Assembly: GCA_015657635.1 (NCBI GenBank)
Contig: JACDQM010000068.1
Span: 1 to 51,743, forward strand
DNA: 51,743 nt
Direction: 5' to 3'
DNA from: Roseateles sp.
GTDB lineage: Bacteria; Pseudomonadota; Gammaproteobacteria; Burkholderiales; Burkholderiaceae_C
Shown here: positions 38,129 through 47,077 of the stretch, piece after piece
Layout of the letters: every line of letters starts with the position of its first letter
Position numbering within the stretch: position 1 is the first letter of the stretch
Made by a program: the position numbers and the translations under genes
The notes under the pieces: generated by a model
Seen by the model: the letters and a program-made list of their open reading frames with translations, nothing else
Databases searched by the model: none
What the model was told of the DNA's origin: nothing

Positions 38129-39190
38129 TCAGTGCTTCCGATGCCAGCGCAGGCGGTAGTTGATCAAGGTGTCGCAGGCCAGCAGCGAAAACAGCAGCAG
38201 GCCCTGGAACACGCCGGTGATCGATTTGGGCAGGCCCATGCGCGACTGCGCCAGTTCACCGCCGATATAGAACATGCTCATCAGCACGCCCGAGAAGATG
38301 ATGCCGACCGGGTGCAGGCGCCCCACAAAGGCCACGATGATGGCCGCGAAGCCATAGCCCGCCGGCACATAGGGCGTGAGCTGGCCCAAGGGCCCGGCCG
38401 CTTCGAGTGCGCCCGCGAGTCCCGCCATGCCGCCCGAGATCAGCAGCGCGGTCCACAGCGCGCGCCGTGAGGAGAAGCCCGCATAGCGTGCCGCCGCCGG
38501 CGCCAGGCCGCCGACCTGCAAGGCAAAGCCGGCATAGGTGCGGAACAGCAGCACCCAGAAGGCCAACACCGAGGCCAGGGCAATCAAGACGCCGACATTG
38601 ACCCGCAAGCCGTCGAACAGGCGCGGCACCTTGGTCGAGGCCAGGAAGCTGATCGTCTGCGGAAAGTTGTAGCCATTCGGGTCTTTCCATGGCCCATAGA
38701 CCAGAAAGCCCAGCAGCATGTCGGCCACATAGACCAGCATCAGGCTGACCAGGATCTCATTGGCATTGAAGCGGTCGCGCAGCAAGGCGGTGATCGCCGC
38801 CCAGGCCATGCCGCCCGCAATGCCGGCCGCCAGGATCAGCACGACGATGCCGCGTCCGGTGTCTGGTGTTGCCTGCATCGCCACCCAGCCGCCGGCCAGC
38901 GCACCGACGATGAACTGGCCTTCGGCGCCGATGTTCCAGACGTTCGAACGGAAGCAGACCGCCAGGCCCAGCGCGATCAGCACCAGCGGCGTGGCCTTGA
39001 TGCCCAGTTCGCTCCAGGCATAGGCGCTCTTGATCGGCTCCCAGAAGAACATCTGCAGGCCGCGCGCCGGGTCCTTGCCCAGCAGCATGAAGAGCGCAAC
39101 ACCCAGCACGGTGGTGATCGCCAGCGCCAGCAGCGGCGAGGCCAGCGACATCAGCTTGGAAGGCTGCGGCCGAGTCTCAAGCTTGAGCAT
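38129..39190 (-). CDS. Nucleoside-type ABC transporter permease (NupP-like)
   Basis: This 353-residue inner-membrane protein has ten or so hydrophobic segments and the family segments FRSNVWNIGAEGQFIVGAL and ALWTALLISGGMAGLAGALE. It overlaps the ATPase gene by 14 bases (39177-39190), which indicates coupled translation, and is the partner of the second permease. Confidence 0.9.
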   Translation of the reverse strand: MLKLETRPQPSKLMSLASPLLALAITTVLGVALFMLLGKDPARGLQMFFWEPIKSAYAWSELGIKATPLVLIALGLAVCFRSNVWNIGAEGQFIVGALAGGWVAMQATPDTGRGIVVLILAAGIAGGMAWAAITALLRDRFNANEILVSLMLVYVADMLLGFLVYGPWKDPNGYNFPQTISFLASTKVPRLFDGLRVNVGVLIALASVLAFWVLLFRTYAGFALQVGGLAPAAARYAGFSSRRALWTALLISGGMAGLAGALEAAGPLGQLTPYVPAGYGFAAIIVAFVGRLHPVGIIFSGVLMSMFYIGGELAQSRMGLPKSITGVFQGLLLFSLLACDTLINYRLRWHRKH

Positions 39191-40703
39191 GATGGCCCGC
39201 CCCTTCCTGTTCGGTCCACAGCCCGCTCATCCACTCTCCAATCTTCTCCACGGTCGCCTCGGCGATGGGCAGTGGCGGCGAGAGCCGGCCCTTGGCCATC
39301 ACCAGCAGCCGGTCACTGATCTCGAACAACTCGTCCAGCTCCTCGCTGACCACCAGCACCGCGCAGCCTTCGTCGCGCAGCTTCAGCAGCTCGCCGCGGA
39401 TCTGCGCGGCCGCGCCCACGTCCACGCCCCAGGTCGGCTGCGCGATCACCAGCACCTTCGGTCTCGCATCGATCTCGCGGCCGACGATGAATTTCTGCAG
39501 ATTGCCGCCCGACAGGCTCTTGGCCGCCGCGCCCGCGCCGCCGGCCTTGACCTTGAAGCGTGCAATCAGCTCCTCGGCCAGCCTTTGCACCCGCCCCTGC
39601 TGAATCCAGCCGCCGGCCTTGACCGCCTCAGTGCGGGTCAGCAGCGTGTTCTGTGCCAGCGACAGCGTCGGCACCGCACCGCGGCCCAGCCGTTCCTCGG
39701 GCACGAAGTGCAGGCCCAGGCGCCGGCGTCTGTGCGCACCGGCCCGGGCAATGTCCTGGCCGAACAGGCTGACCGAGCCCTTGGGGGCGCGCCGATCCTC
39801 GCCCGACAGCGCCGCCATCAGCTCCTGCTGGCCGTTGCCCGAGACGCCCGCAATGCCCAGCACCTCACCAGCGCGCAGCTCGAAGCCCAGGCCCGCCAGA
39901 TCGGTGCCGAAGGGCGAGGCCTTGCCCAGGCTCAGGCGCTCCACCTTCAGTGCCACCGCGCCGGCGCGCTGTTCGCGCGGCGCCAGCCGCGGCGGCTCGG
40001 CGCCGATCATCAGCCGCGACAGTTCGGCATTGCTCTGCGTGCGCGGGTCCACCTCGCCGCTGACCTTGCCCCCGCGCAGCACCGTGCAGTGCTGGCACAG
40101 CGCGCGGATCTCATCGAGCTTGTGGCTGATATACAGAATGGAGCAGCCGCCCGCGGCGAGCTGGCGCAGCGTGACGAAGAGCTTCTCCACCGCCTGAGGC
40201 GTCAGCACCGAAGTGGGCTCGTCAAGAATCAGCAGCTGCGGATTCGTCATCAGCGCACGCACGATCTCCACGCGCTGGCGTTCGCCGACCGAGAGCGTGT
40301 GCACCGGCCGCTCGGGGTCGACCTCCAGGCCGTAATTGCGCGAGACCTCGACGATGCGCGCCCGCACCTCGGCCAGGGAGAGGCTCTTGTCCAGGCCCAA
40401 CCAGACGTTCTCGGCTGCGCTCAGCGTGTCGAACAGCGAGAAGTGCTGATAGACCATGCTGATGCCCAAAGCCCGCGCCTGCGCCGGGCTCTTGATCGTG
40501 ACCGGCTGGCCGTTCCACAGCATCTGGCCGGCGTCGGGCTGCACCGCGCCGTAGATGATCTTCATCAGCGTGGATTTGCCGGCGCCGTTCTCTCCCAGCA
40601 CCGCGTGGATCTGCCCCGGCTCGACAGCGAGATTCACGCTGTCGTTGGCCTTGACTGCCGGGTATTGCTTGCTGATGCCGGTGAGTTGCAGTCGGTAGCT
40701 CAT
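39177..40703 (-). CDS. ABC transporter ATP-binding protein with two nucleotide-binding domains (NupO-like)
   Basis: This 508-residue protein has two fused ABC domains. The first has a full Walker A (GENGAGKST, 37-45), signature LSVGERQR and Walker B LLILDEPTS. The second has a degenerate P-loop (GVSGNGQQE) and signature LSGGNLQK with a later VLVIAQPTWGVD, where the usual DEP is replaced. This asymmetry is normal for sugar- and nucleoside-type systems. Its start overlaps the guanine deaminase stop (ATGA). Confidence 0.93.
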   Translation of the reverse strand: MSYRLQLTGISKQYPAVKANDSVNLAVEPGQIHAVLGENGAGKSTLMKIIYGAVQPDAGQMLWNGQPVTIKSPAQARALGISMVYQHFSLFDTLSAAENVWLGLDKSLSLAEVRARIVEVSRNYGLEVDPERPVHTLSVGERQRVEIVRALMTNPQLLILDEPTSVLTPQAVEKLFVTLRQLAAGGCSILYISHKLDEIRALCQHCTVLRGGKVSGEVDPRTQSNAELSRLMIGAEPPRLAPREQRAGAVALKVERLSLGKASPFGTDLAGLGFELRAGEVLGIAGVSGNGQQELMAALSGEDRRAPKGSVSLFGQDIARAGAHRRRRLGLHFVPEERLGRGAVPTLSLAQNTLLTRTEAVKAGGWIQQGRVQRLAEELIARFKVKAGGAGAAAKSLSGGNLQKFIVGREIDARPKVLVIAQPTWGVDVGAAAQIRGELLKLRDEGCAVLVVSEELDELFEISDRLLVMAKGRLSPPLPIAEATVEKIGEWMSGLWTEQEGAGHHAQA

Positions 40704-42043
40704 GGGGCGCTTGCGGTCATCGTTGCAGGGCGGCGGTAGCGGGCCTCGCCGGCCACAAAGGTGGCGGCCAGATTGCGTTCGTCGGACAGGGTCATCCAGG
40801 CGAACACTCTCTCATGCAACTCCCGGGCCACCTCGAAGCGAGCCTGCGCCACCGGGCCGACCGCCCAGTCCCAGACACAGACATCAGCCAGTGTACCGGC
40901 GTCGAAACTGCCCAGCTCGCGCGCCAGATCCAGCGCCTCGGCTGCACCGCGCGTGGCCGCATGCAGCGCCACCCAGGCGCTCAGGCGTTCGCCGCGCAAG
41001 GCCTGGATCTTGTAGGCGTCCTGCAGATTGCGCTGCATCGACAAGGAGGTTCCGCCGCCCACATCGCTGGCCGCGCTGACCGCAACGCCCGCCGCCCGCA
41101 GGCCCGGCCAATCCATCAGCCCGCTGCCCAGGAACAGGTTGGACGAGGGGCTGTGCGCAATCTGCGCGCCAGTCTCAGCCAGCACGCGGCGGTCGGTCTC
41201 GTCCAGCCAGATGCCATGGGCCAGCACCGCGCGCGGGTGCAGCAAACCTTCGCGGGCGTAGACATCCAGATAGCTGCGCGCATCGGGGAAGAGCTTGGCC
41301 ACCCAGTCGACCTCGCTGCGGTTCTCGGCCACATGGGTCTGCATATAGAGCGAGGCATCGGCACGGCAAAGCGCGCCGGCCATCGCCAGCTGCTCGGGCG
41401 TGCTGGTCGGCGCAAAGCGCACCGTCACCGCGTAGGCCAGGCGCTCCCTGGCGTGAAAGCGATGGATCAGGTCCACGCAGTCGCGCTCGGCCTGCGCTAC
41501 ATCGTCGCGCAGGCCGTCAGGCGCATGGCGGTCCATCAGCACCTTGCCGGTGATCAGGCGCATGCCGCGCGCAGCGGCGGCCTCGAACAAGGCCTCGGCC
41601 GAGACTTTGTGCACGGTGGGGAAGACCACGGCCGCCGTCGTGCCATGGGCCAGCAGCGCATCCAGAAAGCGCTCGGCGCCGGCGCGGGCCACGGCCGGGT
41701 CGGCATAGCGGCGCTCGGCCGGGAAGGTGTAGGTATGCAGCCAGTCCAGCAGCTCCGTGCCATAGCTGGCAATCACGTCCAGCTGCGGGCAGTGCACATG
41801 GGTGTCGATGAAGCCCGGCAGGATCAGGCGGCCGCTGTGGTCTTCACGCTGCCAGCTCTCGTCCGGCGCCTCGGCCTGCACGCCGGCAATGCGGCCCTGC
41901 TCGTCGATCAGCAGCCAGTGGTCGGGACGAAAACGCGGCGCCGGGCTGTCGAGCTCGGCCCAAGCAGGTGCCGACGCGAAGTCGAGCAGGTCGCCGCGCA
42001 AGGCGCGGCGGGGAAGTCGTGCAGGTGTCGGGGGCTGGGACAT
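40700..42043 (-). CDS. guaD: Guanine deaminase
   Basis: This 447-residue amidohydrolase-superfamily enzyme deaminates guanine to xanthine. The metal-binding motif is PGFIDTHVHCPQ with His82 and His84; FPTVHKVS, THVAENRSEV and a late SAASDVGGGTS (catalytic Asp) complete the site. The ATG at 42043 is preferred; a GTG at 42064 is possible. It lies 17 bases after the LysR gene and overlaps the transporter ATPase gene by 4 bases, so uptake and deamination are coexpressed, and the xanthine formed would feed the divergent xdhAB. Confidence 0.93.
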   Translation of the reverse strand: MSQPPTPARLPRRALRGDLLDFASAPAWAELDSPAPRFRPDHWLLIDEQGRIAGVQAEAPDESWQREDHSGRLILPGFIDTHVHCPQLDVIASYGTELLDWLHTYTFPAERRYADPAVARAGAERFLDALLAHGTTAAVVFPTVHKVSAEALFEAAAARGMRLITGKVLMDRHAPDGLRDDVAQAERDCVDLIHRFHARERLAYAVTVRFAPTSTPEQLAMAGALCRADASLYMQTHVAENRSEVDWVAKLFPDARSYLDVYAREGLLHPRAVLAHGIWLDETDRRVLAETGAQIAHSPSSNLFLGSGLMDWPGLRAAGVAVSAASDVGGGTSLSMQRNLQDAYKIQALRGERLSAWVALHAATRGAAEALDLARELGSFDAGTLADVCVWDWAVGPVAQARFEVARELHERVFAWMTLSDERNLAATFVAGEARYRRPATMTASAP

Positions 42044-42060
42044 GGGGGCAGGATTGTCTC

Positions 42061-43062
42061 TCACGGACGGGGTGATTCAGCGCGTGCCCGCGGACTCGCT
42101 GCGGCACGCGGCACCAGCGAGCGCGCCACATCACGCACCTGCTCGCGCAGCCAGCGCAGGGCGGCGCTGGCATGGCCGACGTCGTGCCAGAGCTGGTAAT
42201 AGGCGAGCGGCGGAAATGCCACCGGGCAACGCAGGATGCGCACCGGCAGCTGGCCCACATAGCGCGAGCAGAACAGCCGCCCGGTGGTCAGCACCAGCAG
42301 GCTGCGCGCCACCATCTGGGGCAGCTGGCTGAAGTGCGCGCTGCGCACCGCCAGTTCGCGCTTGAGCCCCTGAGAAGCCAGATGCTGATCGATCACGCCG
42401 GGCTGGCCGGCCGACAGCGGCATCGGCGCCACATGCTGGCTGGCCAGATAGCGCTCCACGCTCCAGGCACGGGCGTTGAGCCGCGCCGCCGGGTGGTCTT
42501 CAGCCACCAGGCACACCACCTCATCGCTGAACAGGCGCGCCAGATGCAGCTCTTCGGGCGGCTGCAGCCAGTTGCCGATCACCAGATCGACCTCGCCCTG
42601 CGCGAGCGCGCGCCGGTAGTCGAAATCAGCCGACAGCGGCTGCAGATCGAGCTGCACGCCCGGCGCGCTGCGCTGCAGATGGGCCACCAGCTCGGGCAGG
42701 AACAGCGGGTCCAGGTAGTCGCTGGCCGCAATGCGAAAGCGCAAGCAGGCCGTGGCCGGGTCGAAACCAGCGCCGCGACCGCTGCGGTGGCGGGATGCGA
42801 ACAGCGTATCCGCCTCCTGCAGCAGGCGTGCCGCCGGCTCCAGCAGCGCTAGCGCGGTGGCGGTCGGCGTCATGCCGGTACCGCTGCGCACCAGCAAGGC
42901 GTCACCGGTGAGCGCGCGCAGCCGCCGCAGCTGGGCGCTGACGGCGGGCTGGCTGCTGTTGAGCCGCAAGGCGGCCTTGGAAACGCTGCGTTCAGTGATC
43001 ACGGTGTGCAGGACCCGCACGAGTTGCAGCTCGATCTTGTCGAAGTCGGCGCGCACCGTCAT
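42061..43062 (-). CDS. LysR-family regulator, probably of the purine genes
   Basis: This 333-residue protein has an N-terminal winged HTH (LVRVLHTVITERSVSKAALR, then NSSQPAVSAQLRRLR) and a LysR effector domain. The ATG at 43062 is chosen because it gives the standard N-terminus; the open frame continues far upstream antisense to xdhA and is not used. It is divergent from xdhAB and codirectional with guaD, so it is placed to control both. The effector is probably a purine, by inference. Confidence 0.88.
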   Translation of the reverse strand: MTVRADFDKIELQLVRVLHTVITERSVSKAALRLNSSQPAVSAQLRRLRALTGDALLVRSGTGMTPTATALALLEPAARLLQEADTLFASRHRSGRGAGFDPATACLRFRIAASDYLDPLFLPELVAHLQRSAPGVQLDLQPLSADFDYRRALAQGEVDLVIGNWLQPPEELHLARLFSDEVVCLVAEDHPAARLNARAWSVERYLASQHVAPMPLSAGQPGVIDQHLASQGLKRELAVRSAHFSQLPQMVARSLLVLTTGRLFCSRYVGQLPVRILRCPVAFPPLAYYQLWHDVGHASAALRWLREQVRDVARSLVPRAAASPRARAESPRP

Positions 43063-43221
43063 ACGCTTGCAAGCATAGAGTTCATGCTCGTCATCGTATA
43101 AGCTCTGTGAGCGTTCGCGGTACCGTTCGGGTATGTCCCGAGGACCTGCGGCGCCGGCGCATTCACCCTGCCCGCCGGTCTTCCGCCTTTCCCTTCTGGC
43201 ACCCGCGCCTGAGACACACTG
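43063..43221. promoter_or_regulatory. Divergent region between lysR and xdhA with a palindrome
   Basis: The perfect 10-base palindrome GCTTGCAAGC lies at 43065-43074, two bases from the LysR start, and is a likely autoregulatory operator. TATAAG at 43097-43102 could be the -10 for xdhA; its -35 is not clear. No riboswitch-like structure was recognised. Confidence 0.4.
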
Positions 43222-44742
43222 ATGAGCACCCGCCCGATCCGCTTCTATCACCGCGGCCAGATCCATGAGCTGAGCCAGGCCGCGCCCACCATGACCACGC
43301 TGCAGTGGCTGCGTGAGCAGGCGCATGGCATGGGCACCAAGGAAGGCTGCGCCGAGGGCGATTGCGGCGCCTGCACCGTGCTGGTGGGCGAGCTCGACCC
43401 GCAGGGCGAGTTGCAGCTGCGCAATATCAACGCCTGCATCCAGTTCCTGCCGGCCCTGGACGGGCGCGCGCTGCTGACGGTGGAAGACCTCGGCAGCTCC
43501 GCCCAGCTCAACCCGGTGCAGCAGGCCCTGGTGGACTGCCATGGCTCGCAATGCGGCTTCTGTACCCCCGGCTTTGCGATGACGCTGCAAGCCATCTACG
43601 AGCGCCACCAGGCCGACGGCAGCCGCCCCAGCCGGCAAAGGCTGGCCGACGACCTGTCCGGCAATCTGTGCCGCTGCACCGGCTACAAGCCCATCCTGGA
43701 TGCGGGCGAGCGCATGTTCAAGCTCAAGCCCGCCACGCTGGACCGCGCGCCCATCGTGGCCGCACTGAAGTCCTTGCAGACTGACACCGCCCTGCACTAC
43801 CAGGCGCTCAACCCCGTCACCGGCCAGGCTCAGCAATTGCATGCGCCGCGCACCCTGCCCGAACTGGCGGCGCTGCGCGAGGCGAAGCCCGACGCCCGCC
43901 TGGTGGCAGGCGCCACCGATGTGGGCCTGTGGGTCAACAAGCAGCACCGCGAGCTGGGCGATGTGATCCTGCTGGGCTCGGTGGCCGAGCTGCGCGAGAT
44001 CCGCCCGCAGCCCTTCGAGGGTCGGCCCGGCCTGTGGATCGGCGCCGCGGCCTCGCTGGAAGACGCCTGGTCGGCGCTCAGCGATGCGGTGCCGGCGCTG
44101 CGTGAGCTGTGGCTGCGCTTCGCCTCGCCACCGGTGCGCCATGCCGGCACGCTGGGCGGCAATATCGCCAACGGCTCGCCGATCGGCGATGGGGCGCCGG
44201 CCTTGATCGCGCTGGGCGCCGACATCGTGCTGCGCCGCGGTGCCACGCAGCGCCGCCTGCCGCTGCAGGACTTCTATCTGGACTACATGAAGAACGCGCT
44301 GCAGCCCGGCGAGTTCGTCGAGGCCCTGCACCTGCCGCTTCCCGGCGCCGACGAGCGCATCGGCGCCTACAAGATCTCCAAGCGCCGCGACAGCGACATC
44401 TCCGCCGTCTGCGCAGTGATGAAGCTGCGCATGGCTGACGGCAGGGTGCAGGAGGCGCGCCTGGCTTTCGGCGGCATGGCCGCCATCGTCAAGCGCGCAG
44501 GGCAAGCAGAAGCCGCTTTGACAGGCCAGGCCTGGAGCGAGACCACGATGCAGGCCGCCGCCGCGGCCCTGCCCACTGACTTCAGCCCCTTGAGCGATAT
44601 GCGTGCCAGCGCCGCCTACCGCATGCAGGTGGCACAGAACCTCTTGCGCCGCTTCTGGCTGGAAAGCCGAGACGAGGCGCCTCTGCCGGCCACGCAGACC
44701 TCGGTCTGGGCGGCGGCTGATTTCGACCGGAGGGCTGTCTGA
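43222..44742 (+). CDS. xdhA: Xanthine dehydrogenase small subunit
   Basis: This 506-residue iron-sulfur/FAD subunit carries electrons from the molybdenum site to NAD+. The plant-type 2Fe-2S cluster uses Cys43, Cys48, Cys51 and Cys72; the second cluster uses Cys111, Cys114, Cys150 and Cys152 (CGFC, CRC). The FAD domain follows, with LVAGATDVGLW and AGTLGGNIANGSPIGD. All ligands are intact. It shares one base with xdhB (TGATG). Confidence 0.96.
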   Translation: MSTRPIRFYHRGQIHELSQAAPTMTTLQWLREQAHGMGTKEGCAEGDCGACTVLVGELDPQGELQLRNINACIQFLPALDGRALLTVEDLGSSAQLNPVQQALVDCHGSQCGFCTPGFAMTLQAIYERHQADGSRPSRQRLADDLSGNLCRCTGYKPILDAGERMFKLKPATLDRAPIVAALKSLQTDTALHYQALNPVTGQAQQLHAPRTLPELAALREAKPDARLVAGATDVGLWVNKQHRELGDVILLGSVAELREIRPQPFEGRPGLWIGAAASLEDAWSALSDAVPALRELWLRFASPPVRHAGTLGGNIANGSPIGDGAPALIALGADIVLRRGATQRRLPLQDFYLDYMKNALQPGEFVEALHLPLPGADERIGAYKISKRRDSDISAVCAVMKLRMADGRVQEARLAFGGMAAIVKRAGQAEAALTGQAWSETTMQAAAAALPTDFSPLSDMRASAAYRMQVAQNLLRRFWLESRDEAPLPATQTSVWAAADFDRRAV

Positions 44743-47054
44743 TGAGCCGCCGCGAAGCCCTGCCCGTGGTCGGCGCCAGCCACCGTCATGAGAGCGCCCA
44801 TCTGCATGTCAGCGGCGAGGCCCGCTACACCGACGACATCCCCGAGGCCCAGGGTACGCTGCATGCGGCGCTTGGCCTGTCGCCGCTGGCGCATGGCCGG
44901 CTGCTGGGCATCGATGTCGAGCTGATCCGGCGCCAGCCCGGCGTGCTGGCCGTCTTCACGGCTGCCGACATTCCGGGCGAGAACAACTGCGGCCCGCTGA
45001 TCCACGACGACCCCATCCTGGCCACGGATGAGCTGCGTTATCTGGGTCAGCCGGTGTTTCTGGTCATCGCCAGCGAGCGCAGCCTGGCCCGCCGCGCGGC
45101 CGCGCTGGCGCCGAAAGCCATCCAGGCCGAGGCGCTGCCGGCCCTGCTGACCGCTCGGCAGGCGCATGCGGCCGGCCAATATGTCGTGCCACCGATGCAC
45201 CTGAACCGCGGCGATGCCGCGGCCGCGCTGGCGGCCGCACCGCATTGCTTCGAGGGCGAATGGTCGGTCGGCGGCCAGGAGCAGTTCTATCTGGAAGGCC
45301 AGATCTCCTACGCGCTGCCGCAGGAAGACCGCAGCCTGCTGGTCCACTGCTCGACCCAGCATCCGTCCGAGATGCAGCAGCTGGTGGCGCATGCGCTGGG
45401 CTGGGCCTCGCACCAGGTGCAGGTGCAATGTCGACGCATGGGCGGCGGCTTCGGCGGCAAGGAATCGCAGTCGGCCCAGTTCGCCTGCCTGAGCGCGCTG
45501 GCCGCCCACAGGCTGGGCCGCCCGGTAAAGCTGCGCCTGGACCGCGACGACGATTTCATGATCACCGGACGGCGCCATGGCTTTGACTACCGCTGGCGCG
45601 TCGGGCATGACGATGAAGGCCGCATCCTCGGCGCCGAGATCGATCTGATCGCCAACTGCGGCCACTCGGCCGATCTGTCGGCGCCGGTGATGACGCGCGC
45701 GCTGTGCCACTTCGACAATGCCTATTGGCTGCCCAATGTGGCCATGCATGGCTACTGCGCCAAGACGAACACGCAGAGCAACACCGCCTTCCGCGGTTTC
45801 GGCGGCCCGCAGGGCGCGCTGGCGATCGAGATGATCCTGGACTCGGTGGCGCGCCGCCTGGGGCTGGACCCGCTGCTGGTGCGCCAGCGCAATTTCTACG
45901 ACCCCGATCCGGTCCAGGGGCATGACCTGACCCCCTACGGCCAGAAGGTCGAGGACAACATTCTGCAGCCACTGACGGACCAGCTGCTGGCCAGCAGCGG
46001 CTATCACGCGCGCCGCCGCGAGATCGCCGCCTGGAACGCCGCCAGCCCGGTGCTCAAGCGCGGCCTGGCGCTGACGCCGGTGAAGTTCGGCATCTCCTTC
46101 AACGTCGTGCACCTGAACCAGGCCGGCGCGCTGGTGCATGTCTACACCGACGGCAGCGTGCTGGTGAACCATGGCGGCACCGAGATGGGCCAGGGGCTCA
46201 ACACCAAGGTGGCCCAGGTGGTGGCGCAGGAGCTGGGGCTGAGCCTGGACCAGGTGCGTGCCACCGCCACCGACACGCAGAAGATCGCCAACACCTCGGC
46301 CACAGCCGCCTCCACCGGCAGCGATCTCAACGGCAAGGCCGCGCAGGATGCCGCTGCCCGCATCAAGGCGCGGCTGCTGCCGCTGGCTGCCGAGCTGCTG
46401 GGCGCCGCGCCGGAGTCACTGCAGTTTTCCGAAGGTCAGGTCAGTGCCGGTGCTGGCAGCGCCAGCCTCAGCTTCAAGGAGTTGGTGGCCAAGGCCTATC
46501 TGCGCCGCATCCAGCTCTGGAGCGAGGGCTTCTATGCCACGCCCGGCCTGCACTGGGACCGTGCCAGATTGCAGGGCAAGCCTTTCTTCTATTACGCCTA
46601 CGGCGCCGCGGTGGCCGAAGTGATCGTCGACACGCTGAGCGGCGAGAGCCGCATCCTGCGCGCCGATGTGCTGCATGACGCCGGGCAGTCGCTGAACCCG
46701 GCGCTGGACATCGGGCAGGTGGAAGGCGCTTTCGTGCAGGGCGCCGGCTGGCTGACCACCGAAGAGCTGGTCTGGCACCCGAGCAGCGGCAAGCTCAGCA
46801 CGCATGCGCCCAGCACCTACAAGATTCCCACGGCCAACGACAGCCCGCTGGACATGCGCGTAGCCCTGTTCGACGCACCGAACCGCGCCGACAGCATCCA
46901 CCGTTCCAAGGCGGTGGGCGAGCCGCCGCTGTTGCTGGGCTTTGCGGCCCTGCTGGCGATCAAGGATGCGGTGGCCGCCTGCGGCCCCGAGCGACACGAT
47001 CCGCTGCTGCTGGCGCCGGCCACCGCCGAGGCGGTGCTGAAGGCGCTGGGCTGA
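44742..47054 (+). CDS. xdhB: Xanthine dehydrogenase large (molybdopterin) subunit
   Basis: This 770-residue subunit binds the molybdenum cofactor and hydroxylates hypoxanthine and xanthine to urate. Cofactor segments GGGFGGKE (about 236-243) and FRGFGGPQG are present, and the catalytic Glu727 is in KAVGEPPLLLG. Length matches the bacterial XdhB. The accessory gene xdhC, often next in line, is absent here; the following gene is a convergent kinase 23 bases away. Confidence 0.96.
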   Translation: MSRREALPVVGASHRHESAHLHVSGEARYTDDIPEAQGTLHAALGLSPLAHGRLLGIDVELIRRQPGVLAVFTAADIPGENNCGPLIHDDPILATDELRYLGQPVFLVIASERSLARRAAALAPKAIQAEALPALLTARQAHAAGQYVVPPMHLNRGDAAAALAAAPHCFEGEWSVGGQEQFYLEGQISYALPQEDRSLLVHCSTQHPSEMQQLVAHALGWASHQVQVQCRRMGGGFGGKESQSAQFACLSALAAHRLGRPVKLRLDRDDDFMITGRRHGFDYRWRVGHDDEGRILGAEIDLIANCGHSADLSAPVMTRALCHFDNAYWLPNVAMHGYCAKTNTQSNTAFRGFGGPQGALAIEMILDSVARRLGLDPLLVRQRNFYDPDPVQGHDLTPYGQKVEDNILQPLTDQLLASSGYHARRREIAAWNAASPVLKRGLALTPVKFGISFNVVHLNQAGALVHVYTDGSVLVNHGGTEMGQGLNTKVAQVVAQELGLSLDQVRATATDTQKIANTSATAASTGSDLNGKAAQDAAARIKARLLPLAAELLGAAPESLQFSEGQVSAGAGSASLSFKELVAKAYLRRIQLWSEGFYATPGLHWDRARLQGKPFFYYAYGAAVAEVIVDTLSGESRILRADVLHDAGQSLNPALDIGQVEGAFVQGAGWLTTEELVWHPSSGKLSTHAPSTYKIPTANDSPLDMRVALFDAPNRADSIHRSKAVGEPPLLLGFAALLAIKDAVAACGPERHDPLLLAPATAEAVLKALG

Positions 47055-47077
47055 GCCCCTGCGCTGAACGGCCCGCC

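Noticed and set aside
43063..44505. N-terminal extension of the purine LysR protein by about 480 residues
   Set aside because: The extension is antisense to xdhA, whose cluster ligands and FAD motifs are all intact; the normal LysR N-terminus begins at 43062.
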